A DNA stretch of 64,000 nt from Halomonas sp. THAF5a (GCF_009363755.1 NZ_CP045417.1:3100001-3164000); one strand, 5' to 3'; positions 40,554 through 52,589 are shown, counted from the stretch's first letter. Notes: generated from the sequence alone by a model not told the origin. Translations and numbers: made by a program.

Positions 40554-41303
40554 TCAGCCCCGGGCCCCGTCGGCCTGGCCGAGGATCGCCATCAGGTCGA
40601 TGCGGGACTCCCGTACGCTCAGGTCGAGCAGCGCCTCGAGGCCCTCCAGGTGCGCCGCGACGGCCCGCCGGGCGGCCTCTCCCTCGCCCGCCCTGAGGGC
40701 GTCGAGCAGCGCGGGGTGATCCCCTTCCAGGTAGCAGGAGCCGAGGCTCGGGCGCTTGTAGAGGGCGATCACGATGGAGGTGCGCAGGATCAGGTCGGTG
40801 AGCATCGCGCCCAGCACGCGGTTCGGCGAGGCCTCGGCCAGCAGGTGGTGGAGGGCCAGGGAGTGCTCGATGCGGGCCGGCTCGTCGCCGCGCCCGTGGG
40901 CCTCGATCTCGCGCTCGACCTGCTGCTCGAGGCGCGCCGCCGTGGCGGCGTCGAGGCCGCCGGCCAGCAGCGCGGCGACCTCGCCCTCGACCAGGCGCCG
41001 GGCGGCGAAGGTCTCGCGGGTCTCCTCGATGCTCGGCGCGCGCACCCGCGCCACCTGGTTGGGGCGCTGGTCCACCACGTGCTCGGAGGCGAGCCGAGTG
41101 AGGGCCTTGCGCACCACCGAGCGGCTGACCCCGAACACCTCGCCCAGGGTCACCTCCGGCAGGCGCGTGCCCGGCGGCAGGCGCTGCATCAGCACGGCAC
41201 GCCGCACCTGGTCGACGATATCCCGGTCGCCGATGCGACGGTCGCCGATGCGACGCCCGGCCCTGACCTCCGCCAGCACCTCCTCCTGCCACTCCTCGTG
41301 CAT
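40554..41303 (-). CDS. GntR-family regulator, FCD type (candidate purine-regulon regulator)
   Basis: A 249-aa protein with a GntR winged helix (LPEVTLGEVFGVSRSVVRKALTRL) in the first third and an all-helical FCD effector domain (RRLVEGEVAALLAGG; His ligands for a metal in the later helices, for example HSLALHHLLAEA). A GTATAC palindrome lies 73 bp upstream of its start, suggesting autoregulation. It lies next to the glyoxylate/glycerate operon. Near the N-terminus RRIGD is doubled by a 15-nt tandem repeat. Confidence 0.82.
   Translation of the reverse strand: MHEEWQEEVLAEVRAGRRIGDRRIGDRDIVDQVRRAVLMQRLPPGTRLPEVTLGEVFGVSRSVVRKALTRLASEHVVDQRPNQVARVRAPSIEETRETFAARRLVEGEVAALLAGGLDAATAARLEQQVEREIEAHGRGDEPARIEHSLALHHLLAEASPNRVLGAMLTDLILRTSIVIALYKRPSLGSCYLEGDHPALLDALRAGEGEAARRAVAAHLEGLEALLDLSVRESRIDLMAILGQADGARG
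41224..41253. repeat. 15-nt tandem duplication in the GntR gene
   Basis: Two perfect in-frame copies of CGGTCGCCGATGCGA encode RRIGD twice, just ahead of the winged helix. Confidence 0.8.
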
Positions 41304-41375
41304 GATGGTTCCTCTCGATAGTTTGCCGACAGCTTCTCATTCCGTCGCCAGAATGGCTACAGCAGAGGCACCTAT

Positions 41376-41385
41376 CGTATACAAG
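41376..41385. promoter_or_regulatory. GTATAC-type operator before the GntR gene
   Basis: CGTATACAAG lies between the pyruvate kinase stop and the GntR start. It shares the core and right arm of the best site in the window (51371-51386). Confidence 0.5.
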
Positions 41386-41387
41386 GA

Positions 41388-42878
41388 TCACGCCTCGGCC
41401 CGGTGCTCCGTGCCCACGTCGAGGATCTTCATGGTGTTGGTGCCGCCATGGGCGTTCATGTGGTCGCCCCGGGTGAGGATGACGTGGTCGCCCGGCTCGG
41501 CGATGCCCTGGCGGACCAGCAGCGCGAGGGCCCGGTCGTTGAGCTCGGCGGCGGTCATCTCGCTGGTGTCGAAGGGCAGCGAGACCACCCCGCGGTAGAG
41601 CGCCATGCGCCGCTGGGCCACCGGGTTGTGGGCCAGGCCGATGATCGGCAGCCCCGAGCTGATGCGCGAGGCGATCAGCGGCGTGTAGCCGGAGGCGGTC
41701 ATGCAGGCGATGGCGGCCACCCCGGTCAGGTGGTTGGCGGCGTACATCGCCGAGAGCGCGATGGTCTCGTCGGTGCGGCTGAAGCCCTCGTGGATGCGGT
41801 GGCCGGACTCCTGGGCGCGGCGCTCGCGCTCGGCGCCCAGGCAGACCCGGTCCATCGCCGCGATGGTCTCCACCGGGAAGTCGCCGGCGGCGGTCTCGGC
41901 GGAGAGCATCACCGCGTCGGTGCCGTCGAGCACGGCGTTGGCCACGTCGAATACCTCGGCCCGGGTGGGCAGCGGCGACTCGATCATCGACTCCATCATC
42001 TGGGTCGCGGTGATCACCGCGCGGTTCAGGGTGCGGGCATGCTTGATGATGCGCTTCTGGGTGCCGATCAGCTGGGCGTCGCCGATCTCCACGCCGAGGT
42101 CGCCGCGGGCCACCATCACCGCCTCGCTGGCGCGGATGATGCCGTCCAGGGTCTCATCACTGGCCACCGCCTCGGCGCGCTCGAGCTTGGCCACCAGGCC
42201 GATCTCGGCCCCGGCCTCGCCGAGCAGTTCGCGGGCCTCGTCCATGTCGGCGGCGCTGCGCGGGAAGGAGATCGCCAGGTAGTCGACGCCGATGTCCACG
42301 GCGGTCTTCAAGTCGGCCCTGTCCTTGTCGGTGAGCGCCGGGGCGGAGAGGCCGCCGCCCTGCTTGTTGATGCCCTTGTTGTCGGAGAGCCTGCCGCCCA
42401 CCACCACGCTGGTGTGGATCAGGTGGTCGACGACCCGGTTGACGTCGAGCACCACCCGGCCGTCGTCGAGCAGCAGGCGATCTCCCGGGGCGACGTCGTC
42501 GGCCAGGGTCTTGTAGTCGCAGCCGACCCGGGTGGCGTCGCCCTGGTCGCTGGCCAGGCCCATGTCGAGGATGAAGGACTGGCCCTCCTCGAGGGTCACG
42601 GCGCCCGCCTGGAAGCGGGCGATGCGGATCTTGGGTCCCTGCAGGTCGCCCAGGGCAGCGACGCTCCTGCCCAGGCGCGCGGCGATCTCGCGCACCCGCG
42701 CCAGGCGCTGGCGGTGGTCGTCGGCGGAGCCGTGGGAGAAGTTGAGGCGCACCACGTCGACGCCGGCCTCGAGCATGGCCTCGAGCACGCCCTCCCGGTC
42801 GCTGGCCGGGCCCAGGGTGGCGACGATCTTGGTGCGGCGGATGGGGGCGTGAATCGGGGCGTGAGTCGGCAGCGTCAT
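41388..42878 (-). CDS. pyk: Pyruvate kinase of the glyoxylate operon
   Basis: A 496-aa pyruvate kinase: [23 protein letters not shown], the active-site signature [13 protein letters not shown] with its Lys, [11 protein letters not shown] and [10 protein letters not shown]. The start overlaps the glycerate kinase stop by 4 nt. Paired with Gcl, GlxR and a glycerate 2-kinase, it turns phosphoenolpyruvate derived from 2-phosphoglycerate into pyruvate. A pyk gene ends the equivalent gcl operon in Pseudomonas. Confidence 0.93.
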   Translation of the reverse strand: MTLPTHAPIHAPIRRTKIVATLGPASDREGVLEAMLEAGVDVVRLNFSHGSADDHRQRLARVREIAARLGRSVAALGDLQGPKIRIARFQAGAVTLEEGQSFILDMGLASDQGDATRVGCDYKTLADDVAPGDRLLLDDGRVVLDVNRVVDHLIHTSVVVGGRLSDNKGINKQGGGLSAPALTDKDRADLKTAVDIGVDYLAISFPRSAADMDEARELLGEAGAEIGLVAKLERAEAVASDETLDGIIRASEAVMVARGDLGVEIGDAQLIGTQKRIIKHARTLNRAVITATQMMESMIESPLPTRAEVFDVANAVLDGTDAVMLSAETAAGDFPVETIAAMDRVCLGAERERRAQESGHRIHEGFSRTDETIALSAMYAANHLTGVAAIACMTASGYTPLIASRISSGLPIIGLAHNPVAQRRMALYRGVVSLPFDTSEMTAAELNDRALALLVRQGIAEPGDHVILTRGDHMNAHGGTNTMKILDVGTEHRAEA

Positions 42879-44200
42879 GGGGTCCTCGGCAGTACCAGGA
42901 TGGCACGGAAATCGTTGACATTGGTGCGCGTCGGCCCGGTGACGATCAGGTCGTCCAGGGCCTCGAAGAAAGTATACGCGTCATTACGTGACAGGTAGTC
43001 GTCGGGGTCGAGGCCCGCCGCCTGCGCCCGCCCCCAATCCTCGGTGGCGCACTGCGCGCCGGCGTTGTCCTCGGAGCCGTCGATGCCGTCGGTGTCCACC
43101 GCCACGGCGTAGATGCCGGGGGCGCCCCTGAGGGTCCCGAAGAGCCCCAGCAGGTACTCGACGTTGCGCCCGCCGCGGCCGTCGCCCCGGACGGTCACGC
43201 TGGTCTCGCCGCCGGAGAGGATCAGCAGCGGCCGCTCGAGCCCGACCTGGGCCTCGAGGGCCAGGCGAGCGTGCTCGCGGCCGAGCTCGCGGGCCTCGCC
43301 CTCCAGGTCGTCGCCGAGCAGGCGCACCTCGACCGCGTCGGCCTCGGCGGCGGCCCGGCCCGCGGTCAGAGCGTCCCGGGCGCGGGCAAGGATCTCGCTC
43401 TCATCGCGGGCGTAGCCCGGATCGTCCGGCCGCGGCGCCTCGTGGTTGGCCTCCAGCTGCCGGCGCACCGCAGCGGAGACCTCGATGCCGCGCCGTTCCA
43501 GGATCGCCAGCGCCTCGTCGGGGGTGGAGGCGTCGGGCAGGGTCGGCCCGGAGGCGATCAGCGAGGCCTCGTCGCCGGGCACGTCGGAGATCAGCCAGGT
43601 CAGCACCCGGGCCGGGTGCGCGGCGGCCGCCAGGCGCCCGCCCTTGATGGCGGAGAGATGGCGGCGCACGGTGTTGATCTCGCCGATCGGGGCGCCGCTT
43701 CTCAGCAGCGCCTTGTTGATGGCCTGCTTCTCGGCCAGGCTCACGCCCGGTGCCGGCAGGGTCATCAGCGCCGAGCCGCCGCCGGAGATCAGGGCGATCA
43801 CCAGGTCGTCCTCCCCCAGGTCGGCCACGGCCTCGAGCATGCGCCGCGCCGCCTGCTCGCTCAGGTCGTCGGGCATCGGGTGCGACGCCTCGAGGACCTC
43901 GATGCGCCGGCACTCGCTATCCGGCCCTTGTGGACCGTGCCCGTAGCGGGTCACCACCAGGCCCTCGAGGGGCGCCTCGGGCTGGTGGGCCTGCCAGCTG
44001 CGCTCCAGGGCCGCGGCCATGGCGGCGGCGGCCTTCCCCGCGCCGACCACCACGGTGCGACCGCGGGGCGGCGCGGGGAGCCGTTCGGGCAGCAGGGTAT
44101 CGGGATGCACGGCCGCGATGGCGGTGTTCGCCAGTCGGCGAAGCCAGTCGCTCGGCGCCTCGAGCGCGCCGTGGGGGGCCTGGGGGCTGTGGGTGTTCAT
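42875..44200 (-). CDS. ttuD: Glycerate 2-kinase (TtuD/MOFRL family)
   Basis: A 441-aa enzyme of the MOFRL type: [17 protein letters not shown], the nucleotide loop [16 protein letters not shown], and the C-terminal MOFRL stretch [21 protein letters not shown]. The ATG at 44200 with AAGGAG upstream is favoured over one 15 nt earlier. It phosphorylates D-glycerate to 2-phosphoglycerate. Confidence 0.92.
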   Translation of the reverse strand: MNTHSPQAPHGALEAPSDWLRRLANTAIAAVHPDTLLPERLPAPPRGRTVVVGAGKAAAAMAAALERSWQAHQPEAPLEGLVVTRYGHGPQGPDSECRRIEVLEASHPMPDDLSEQAARRMLEAVADLGEDDLVIALISGGGSALMTLPAPGVSLAEKQAINKALLRSGAPIGEINTVRRHLSAIKGGRLAAAAHPARVLTWLISDVPGDEASLIASGPTLPDASTPDEALAILERRGIEVSAAVRRQLEANHEAPRPDDPGYARDESEILARARDALTAGRAAAEADAVEVRLLGDDLEGEARELGREHARLALEAQVGLERPLLILSGGETSVTVRGDGRGGRNVEYLLGLFGTLRGAPGIYAVAVDTDGIDGSEDNAGAQCATEDWGRAQAAGLDPDDYLSRNDAYTFFEALDDLIVTGPTRTNVNDFRAILVLPRTP

Positions 44201-44269
44201 GGACGTCTCCTTCACGAAAAAGGCCCGGTGACGGGCGGGTACTTCAGGGGGACCCCACCACCGGGCAAC

Positions 44270-44367
44270 GATCGCCAGCGGCGATCCGGCAGGCGACGAC
44301 CCGACGCCTGCCGTCAGGGAGCAGTCACCTCCCCGTCACCCGTCGGCCCACAGTGATGGCCGACGGG
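44270..44367. other. Three consecutive hairpins in the glxR-ttuD spacer
   Basis: Within the 200-nt spacer three inverted repeats follow each other: GATCGCC/GGCGATC (44270-44286), GGCAGGCG/CGCCTGCC (44288-44312) and CCCGTCGGCC/GGCCGACGGG (44339-44367). None is followed by a T tract. They may stabilise processed mRNA ends inside the operon. Confidence 0.5.
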
Positions 44368-44402
44368 CAGAGCTCACGCCCCGTCGAGGGACGGGTCGTC
44401 AC

Positions 44403-45290
44403 TCAGTCCTGGCCGATCTCGTGGTTGGCCAGCGACTCCAGGGCCCGGACCATGCCGGCGTGATCCCAGTCGGCACCGCCGTGGGCGGCGCAGGCCTGGA
44501 GCAGCTGCTGGGCGTTGGCGGTGCCGGGCAGCGAGAGGTTCAGGGTGCGTGCGCCCTCCAGCGCCAGGTTGAGGTCCTTCTGGTGCAGCTTGACCTTGAA
44601 GCCCGGGTCGAAGGTGCGCTCGATCATGCGCTCGCCGTGCACGTCGAGGATCTTCGACTGGGCGAGGCCGCCGAGCAGCGACTCGCGCACCTTGGCCACG
44701 TCGGCGCCCGCCCTGGAGGCGAACAGCAGCCCCTCGGAGACCGCCTCGATGGTCAGGGCGACGACGATCTGATTGGCTACCTTGCAGGTCTGGCCGGCAC
44801 CGTGTCCACCGATATGGGTGATGGTCTTGCCCATCACCTCGAGAATCGGCGTGGCGCGCTCGAAGCCCTCCTCGGTGGCGCCGACCATGATGGTCAGGGC
44901 GGCGTTGATGGCGCCGCCCTCGCCGCCGGAGACCGGGGCATCGACGTACTCGCCGCCCGCCTCATGGACACGCCTGGCGAAGTCCTGGGTGGGGATCGGC
45001 GCGATGGAGCTCATGTCGATCACCAGGGTGCCCGGTTTTAGCCCCTCGATCACGCCGCCCTCGCCGAAGAGCACCTCCTCGACGTCCGGGGTGTCCGGGA
45101 CCATGGTGATGATCACCTCGGAGGCCTCGGCGACCGCCTTGGGGTTGTCCAGCGCCTGCATGCCCTTGGCGGCCAGGGTCTCGTCCAGGGTGCCGCGCCT
45201 GACGGTGGTCAGTGCGTGGCCGGCGTCCAGCAGGTGCCCCGCCATGGGACGGCCCATGATGCCCAGTCCGATAAAACCGATCTTGCTCAT
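44403..45290 (-). CDS. glxR: 2-hydroxy-3-oxopropionate (tartronate semialdehyde) reductase
   Basis: A 295-aa beta-hydroxyacid dehydrogenase: Rossmann GFIGLGIMGRPMAGHLL, substrate loop DAPVSGGEGGA, catalytic Lys in GAGQTCKVANQI, and FKVKLHQKDLNLAL. It reduces tartronate semialdehyde to D-glycerate. AGGAG precedes the ATG at 45290. It lies in the order gcl-hyi-glxR-ttuD-pyk. Confidence 0.93.
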   Translation of the reverse strand: MSKIGFIGLGIMGRPMAGHLLDAGHALTTVRRGTLDETLAAKGMQALDNPKAVAEASEVIITMVPDTPDVEEVLFGEGGVIEGLKPGTLVIDMSSIAPIPTQDFARRVHEAGGEYVDAPVSGGEGGAINAALTIMVGATEEGFERATPILEVMGKTITHIGGHGAGQTCKVANQIVVALTIEAVSEGLLFASRAGADVAKVRESLLGGLAQSKILDVHGERMIERTFDPGFKVKLHQKDLNLALEGARTLNLSLPGTANAQQLLQACAAHGGADWDHAGMVRALESLANHEIGQD

Positions 45291-45382
45291 GATGATACTC
45301 CTGTCACGTTACTTGCTGACGTTGGGTCGTGAGTCTTCGTCGTCGTGCGGAAAGTGTCGCTCAGGGCCTTCAGGGATGAGCG

Positions 45383-45474
45383 CCGGGGACAAGACGAAGC
45401 GAGGGTCCTACGCCAGGGATGGCGTCGGTAGCGCCCAGGGAGGGGGTCACAGCGCCCTCGCGGCGTCTTGACGC
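45383..45474. repeat. Structured repeat copy A (hyi-glxR spacer)
   Basis: A ~90-nt element beginning CCGGGGACAAG. The outer arms CAAGACG (45390-45396) and CGTCTTG (45464-45470) pair, as do inner arms CGAGGG (45400-45405) and CCCTCG (45455-45460), and a central hairpin CGCCA-GGGA-TGGCG (45411-45424). A second copy with compensatory changes lies at 46348-46440. Confidence 0.75.
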
Positions 45475-45524
45475 CGGGATAGCTCATCCCGACCGCTGCC
45501 CTGTCCCGTCACCGCTTTCTGCCT

Positions 45525-46310
<786 letters not shown>

Positions 46311-46347
46311 GTCGCTCTCCTGGATCAATGAATCATGTGGTGGGGCA

Positions 46348-46440
46348 CCGGGGACAAGCCGAAGAGGAGGTCCTATGCCAGGGATGGCATCGGTAGCGCC
46401 CATGGATGGGTTCACAGCGCCTCCTCGAAGGCTTGTCGAC
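46348..46440. repeat. Structured repeat copy B (gcl-hyi spacer)
   Basis: Same orientation as copy A. The arms are CAAGCC (46355-46360) with GGCTTG (46430-46435) and AGGAGG (46365-46370) with CCTCCT (46420-46425); the central hairpin is ATGCCA-GGGA-TGGCAT (46375-46390). Base changes relative to copy A occur on both sides of each helix so that pairing is kept. Confidence 0.75.
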
Positions 46441-46469
46441 GGTTCAGCCCCATGTCTGCTCTGTATGGT

Positions 46470-48245
<1,776 letters not shown>

Positions 48246-48276
48246 GAGGAGTCCTCCAGTGGCGTATCTTATTATT

Positions 48277-48291
48277 TGGAAAATATTTCTG
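48277..48291. promoter_or_regulatory. Partial IclR-type box at gcl
   Basis: TGGAAAATATTTCTG is identical to the full box at 48335 for 13 positions, and the identity extends one base outside to 14. It lies about 40 bp upstream of the gcl start codon and overlaps the GTATAC palindrome. Confidence 0.45.
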
Positions 48292-48298
48292 TATACAG
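48289..48298. promoter_or_regulatory. GTATAC-type operator at gcl
   Basis: CTGTATACAG, a perfect 10-bp palindrome, 43 bp upstream of the gcl start codon. It is one of the set shared across the purine island. Confidence 0.6.
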
Positions 48299-48334
48299 AG
48301 ATTAGGCGCCACCCCGAGACCCGTCAAGATTTAT

Positions 48335-48349
48335 TGGAAAATATTTCCA
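48335..48349. promoter_or_regulatory. IclR-type box at gcl
   Basis: TGGAAAATATTTCCA differs by one base from the E. coli IclR consensus TGGAAATNATTTCCA. IclR-family AllR controls gcl in E. coli, so an AllR-like protein encoded elsewhere is a plausible binder. Confidence 0.55.
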
Positions 48350-48534
48350 CTTATTTTTCTGCGCCAAAAAAAGCGCAAAATATCAGTGGCATAGAGAGTC
48401 AAATACTCCCCACACCCTCTCCTGATCGCCCATGGATCGGCCGGACCGCACCCCGGCTCAGTCGACATGACAAGGGTAATGTGTATGCCATCCTGCGGCG
48501 CGACTGGTGACATGCCGGCCCTGCCACCCCAGAC

Positions 48535-48564
48535 GACGACACCCGCCGGCTGGCGGGTGTCGTC
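48535..48564 (-). terminator. Terminator of the puuE-allA-allE operon
   Basis: A 13-bp perfect stem GACGACACCCGCC / GGCGGGTGTCGTC with a 4-nt loop, 24 bp beyond the allE stop. Confidence 0.7.
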
Positions 48565-48587
48565 ATGTCGCGCAGGAATGGCGAAAC

Positions 48588-49426
<839 letters not shown>

Positions 49427-49430
<4 letters not shown>

Positions 49431-49963
49431 GAAGTGGACTCCTGTTCGCTTTCGGTCGGCGCGACGGCCGCGCCTGGCGGCAGGGTCACGCGGATGTCGA
49501 TGGGGGACTCGTCGCAGTTGTTGCCCTCGCCGCCACGGTCGACCACCAGGAACTCGCCCTCGCGCTCCAGCACCGACTGGATGGCGTGCCAGGTGCCGGC
49601 GCGGTAGTTGACGCCCTGGCGGCCGTCGGTGACGAAGGCGCGCACCTCGCTCGGCGCGATGGCCTCGCCGGGCGGCGCCACCACCACGATGAAGCGCTCC
49701 TCGTGCATCGGCACGAAGGCCTGGCTGCCCTGGGGATGGCGCTCCAGGAAGGCGAGCTCCAGCGGCAGCGTGACGGGCTGGCTGACGAAGATGCTGATCA
49801 ACGCGCGGGCCTGCTCGCCCAGCGTCTCGACCCGGGCCAGGTCGTGGTAGCGCCGGGTGCGGCCGGCGTTGATGGGGAAGTAGTCGGACGTGCGGGTGTC
49901 GATCACCTCGCCGAAGGGGGCGAAGGCCTCCGGGGTGAGGGGCTGGGCCTCGAGTTCAAGCAT
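49427..49963 (-). CDS. allA: Ureidoglycolate lyase
   Basis: A 178-aa cupin-like protein (E. coli AllA 160 aa): LTPEAFAPFGEVIDT, ALISIFVSQP, MVERHP-like FLERHPQGSQAFVPM and GVNYRAGTWHAIQSVLER are family hallmarks. It splits ureidoglycolate to glyoxylate and urea, feeding Gcl. AGGAG precedes the ATG. Confidence 0.9.
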
Positions 49964-50034
49964 GACGGCTCCTGAGGGTCGCAGGGGGTGACGGGCGGCG
50001 CACCGCCCGTCCCAAGCTCGAAGATGACACCGGA

Positions 50035-50967
50035 TCAGGGCGCCGGGTGGTGCTCGGCCCAGTGGCGGGCGATGTCCACGCGGCGGGTGACCCAGACGCG
50101 ATCGTGGGCCTCGATATGGTCGAGGAAGCGCTGCAGGGCGCGGAAGCGGCCGGGACGGCCGAGCAGCCGGCAGTGCATGCCCACCGAGAGCACCTTCGGG
50201 GTCTCCTCGCCTTCCGCATAGAGCACGTCGAAGGCGTCGCGCAGATAGGTGAAGAAGTGGTCCGCGGTGTTGAAACCCTGGGGCGCGGCGAAGCGCATGT
50301 CGTTGGTGTCCAGGGTGTAGGGCACCACCAGGTGGCTGTGCTCGCGGCCCTGGCTGTCGGCCTCGCGGGTCCAGAACGGCAGGTCGTCGCCGTAGTAGTC
50401 GCTGTCGTAGAGGAAGTGGCCCTCGTCGAGCACCAGGCGGCGGGTATTGGGGCTGTCACGGCCGGTGTACCAGCCCAGCGGCTTCTCGCCGTAGAGCGAC
50501 TGGAAGATCTCGATGGCGCGGCGCATGTGCTCACGCTCGACGCTCTCCGGCACGTTCTGGTAGTGGATCCAGCGATAGCCGTGGCAGGCGATCTCGTGAC
50601 CCAGCTCCTGGAAGGCTTGGGCCACCTCGGGATGGCGCTCCAGCGCCATGGCCACGCCGAACACCGTCAGCGGCAGGCCGCGACGCTCGAACTCGCGCAG
50701 GATCCGCCATACGCCGGCCCGGGAGCCGTACTCGTAGATCGACTCCATGCTCAGGTGGCGGTCCGGATAGGCGTCGGCGCCGATGATCTCGGAGAGGAAC
50801 TGCTCGGAGCCCTCGTCGCCGTGGAGCACGCAGTTCTCGCCGCCCTCCTCGTAGTTGAGGACGAACTGCACGGCGATGCGCGCCTTGCCGGGCCACTTGG
50901 CCTCGGGCGGCGTGCGGCCGTAGCCGATCAGGTCGCGAGGATAGTCCCCTCGGGTCGGTGAGGTCAT
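50035..50967 (-). CDS. puuE: Metal-independent allantoinase (PuuE)
   Basis: A 310-aa polysaccharide-deacetylase-fold protein, near the length of Pseudomonas PuuE (308). Hallmarks are RDLIGYGRTPPEAKWPGKAR, VQFVLNYEEGGENC, HEIACHGYRWIHYQ and GWYTGRDSPNTRRLV. It hydrolyses allantoin to allantoate. It heads the puuE-allA-allE operon; AAGGA lies before ATG 50967, and a GTATAC operator lies 82 bp upstream. Confidence 0.92.
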   Translation of the reverse strand: MTSPTRGDYPRDLIGYGRTPPEAKWPGKARIAVQFVLNYEEGGENCVLHGDEGSEQFLSEIIGADAYPDRHLSMESIYEYGSRAGVWRILREFERRGLPLTVFGVAMALERHPEVAQAFQELGHEIACHGYRWIHYQNVPESVEREHMRRAIEIFQSLYGEKPLGWYTGRDSPNTRRLVLDEGHFLYDSDYYGDDLPFWTREADSQGREHSHLVVPYTLDTNDMRFAAPQGFNTADHFFTYLRDAFDVLYAEGEETPKVLSVGMHCRLLGRPGRFRALQRFLDHIEAHDRVWVTRRVDIARHWAEHHPAP

Positions 50968-51030
50968 GGCGTGGCTTCCTTCTTGTTGGGGCCGGTGGTC
51001 AGGGGCTGGCTCGATGGCGGGCGGCGTCCA

Positions 51031-51327
51031 TCATGAGTGACAACAAATGTATACAATTAAAGGATAGGGTGTACCCACTAGCGTTGCAAGATCCCCTCCC
51101 CGGGAGCGGCGGCCAGCCGCCTCAACGCCAGGCTCCGGGCCAGGCCGGCCTCCAGGGAGTCGATCAGCCGTGCCTAGGGGCTTTCTCGGCGAACCGATAT
51201 GGGCCACGCCTCGCTCGGCCGTCTCGGCCTCCACCTCGACCGCTTCGCCGAGAAAGGCCCGGACCCGGGCGGCCATGGCATCGGTCATGGCGGCGTTGGT
51301 GTTGCCGTTGAGCATCAGCAGGTGCAT
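51031..51327 (-). pseudogene. Decayed hydantoin/allantoin racemase gene
   Basis: With GGAGG just upstream, ATG 51327 opens MHLLMLNGNTNAAMTDAMAA, the N-terminus of Asp/Glu/hydantoin racemases (compare MKIRVINPNTTRGMTDTIGT of the intact gene at 51759). Homology continues to about residue 47 (GVAHIGSP) and then gives way to unrelated low-complexity sequence; both catalytic Cys regions are missing. A perfect GTATAC operator (51371-51386) remains in front. It is thus a truncated paralogue, or the leftover of a rearrangement, with promoter elements preserved. Confidence 0.65.
51049..51054. promoter_or_regulatory. GTATAC-type operator upstream of puuE
   Basis: Core GTATAC in the context AATGTATACAATT, 82 bp upstream of puuE and inside the 3' part of the racemase remnant. 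Confidence 0.55.
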
Positions 51328-51370
51328 CGCCTCTCCTCCGAGGGGACTCGGGGACGCCCTCCAGCCCCCA

Positions 51371-51386
51371 TTCTTGTATACAAGAA
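51371..51386. promoter_or_regulatory. Best GTATAC-type operator (16-bp palindrome)
   Basis: TTCTTGTATACAAGAA is a perfect 16-bp palindrome, 44 bp upstream of the decayed racemase start. Its form suits a dimeric FCD-type GntR regulator. Confidence 0.65.
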
Positions 51387-51540
51387 ATCAAGCCTTTCGC
51401 CAAGGGGCCGCTGCCGTCCTCGCTAGCGCGTCGGGCTCACCCGCGCCACCGCCCTCGCTGAGGGGCGACGTCAACGCCGGATCGCCGCGGCGACCGGGAG
51501 AGGCGCCGTCGGCAATATGGTATCCATTAGCTTAAAGAAA

Positions 51541-51550
51541 ATGTATACAT
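51541..51550. promoter_or_regulatory. GTATAC-type operator upstream of hpxA
   Basis: ATGTATACAT, a perfect 10-bp palindrome about 210 bp before the racemase start. Confidence 0.55.
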
Positions 51551-51577
51551 GCTGCTCATATGCATGTCACCACTTGA

Positions 51578-51587
51578 ATGTATACAC
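51578..51587. promoter_or_regulatory. GTATAC-type operator upstream of hpxA
   Basis: ATGTATACAC, with core GTATAC at 51580-51585, spaced 37 bp from the previous copy. Confidence 0.5.
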
Positions 51588-51701
51588 TAGATGCCGGCAT
51601 GATTTTTTCTCTAATTATGATTCATGTCGCTGATTTCAAAGGACTTACCAAGGGGCATCCCACGACGCGTCGGACTTGATCTGGCGAACCTGCCATTCTA
51701 T

Positions 51702-51716
51702 TTTGTGTACAAGAAA
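51702..51716. promoter_or_regulatory. GTGTAC variant operator upstream of hpxA
   Basis: TTTGTGTACAAGAAA keeps the arm TACAAGAA of the best site with one core change (GTGTAC). It lies 43 bp before the racemase start codon. A weaker TTGTTCACAA follows at 51725. Confidence 0.45.
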
Positions 51717-51758
51717 TAAATTCATTGTTCACAAAAACAACGAGGCAGCGAGCCCCCC

Positions 51759-52508
51759 ATGAAGATTCGCGTCATCAACCCCAACACCACCCGCGGCATG
51801 ACCGACACCATCGGCACCGCCGCCCAGCGCATCGCCGCCCCCGGCACCGTCATCACCGCCACCCAGCCGGCACACGGGCCGGTCTCCATCGAGAGCCACT
51901 TCGACGAGGCGATCAGCGCCGTGGGGGTGCTCGAGGAGGTGATGGCCGGCGAGCGTGAGGGCGTGGATGCCTATATCATCGCCTGCTTCGGCGACCCCGG
52001 CCTGCTGGCGGCCCGGGAGCTGACCCGGGCCCCGGTGATCGGCATCGCCGAGGCCGCCTTCCACATGGCCACGCTGATCAGCACCCGCTTCTCGGTGGTC
52101 ACCACCCTGGGCCGCACCGGCATCATCGCCGAGCACCTGCTCGAGCAGTACGGCTTCGGCCACCACTGCCGGCGGGTCCGCGCCGCCGAGATCCCGGTGC
52201 TCGACCTGGAGGACGACGGCGACGCCGCGCTCACCCGCATCATCGAGGAGGGCCGCCGCGCCCGCGACGAGGACGGCATCGGCGCCATCGTGCTGGGCTG
52301 CGGCGGCATGGCCGACCTCACCGACGAGATCAGCGCCGCCGTCGGCCTGCCGGTGGTCGAGGGCGTGACCGCCGCGGTCAAGCTCGGCGAGGCGCTGGTC
52401 GGCCTGGGGCTTGGCACCAGCAAGGTGGGCGATCTTGCCTTCCCGCGGGCCAAGGCCTTCACCGGACGCTTCGAGCACCTCTCCCACGGCGCCGGCCTGG
52501 TCGGTTAA
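51759..52508 (+). CDS. hpxA: Allantoin (hydantoin) racemase
   Basis: A 249-aa Asp/Glu/hydantoin racemase. N-terminal VINPNTTRGMTDTIGTAA and GPVSIESHFDE are typical; the two catalytic Cys lie in IIACFGDPGL and VLGCGGMADL. It interconverts allantoin enantiomers, letting the stereospecific allantoinase use (R)-allantoin formed by spontaneous steps. It is followed by two NCS1 permease genes on the same strand. Hydantoin racemase is the alternative, but the context favours allantoin. Confidence 0.88.
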   Translation: MKIRVINPNTTRGMTDTIGTAAQRIAAPGTVITATQPAHGPVSIESHFDEAISAVGVLEEVMAGEREGVDAYIIACFGDPGLLAARELTRAPVIGIAEAAFHMATLISTRFSVVTTLGRTGIIAEHLLEQYGFGHHCRRVRAAEIPVLDLEDDGDAALTRIIEEGRRARDEDGIGAIVLGCGGMADLTDEISAAVGLPVVEGVTAAVKLGEALVGLGLGTSKVGDLAFPRAKAFTGRFEHLSHGAGLVG

Positions 52509-52589
52509 ACCGCGCCGCGCAGGCGACCCCGGCCCCGAGCGGGCCGGAGAACAATCACAACGACAGCATCCCACTGCGAGGACCGTCCC

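Larger units (their letters stand above)
48246..48587. other. gcl promoter region
   Basis: This 342-bp spacer between gcl and allE is markedly AT-rich from 48260 to 48420. It holds the GTATAC operator and two IclR-type boxes listed separately, an inverted repeat GCGC-N8-GCGC around 48361-48376, and the allE terminator at 48535. I see no coding capacity. Confidence 0.6.
51328..51758. other. Regulatory region between racemase remnant and intact racemase
   Basis: A 431-bp divergent region with four GTATAC-like sites. Its right half (51520-51758) is AT-rich and must contain the hpxA promoter. No open reading frame here looks real. Confidence 0.6.

Noticed and set aside
42972..42977. A GTATAC core inside ttuD
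   Set aside because: It is within coding sequence, lacks the TTG/CAA arms, and has no promoter context.
51725..51734. TTGTTCACAA before hpxA as a further operator
   Set aside because: The core GTATAC is lost; it is too close to the start codon and too weak to list separately.
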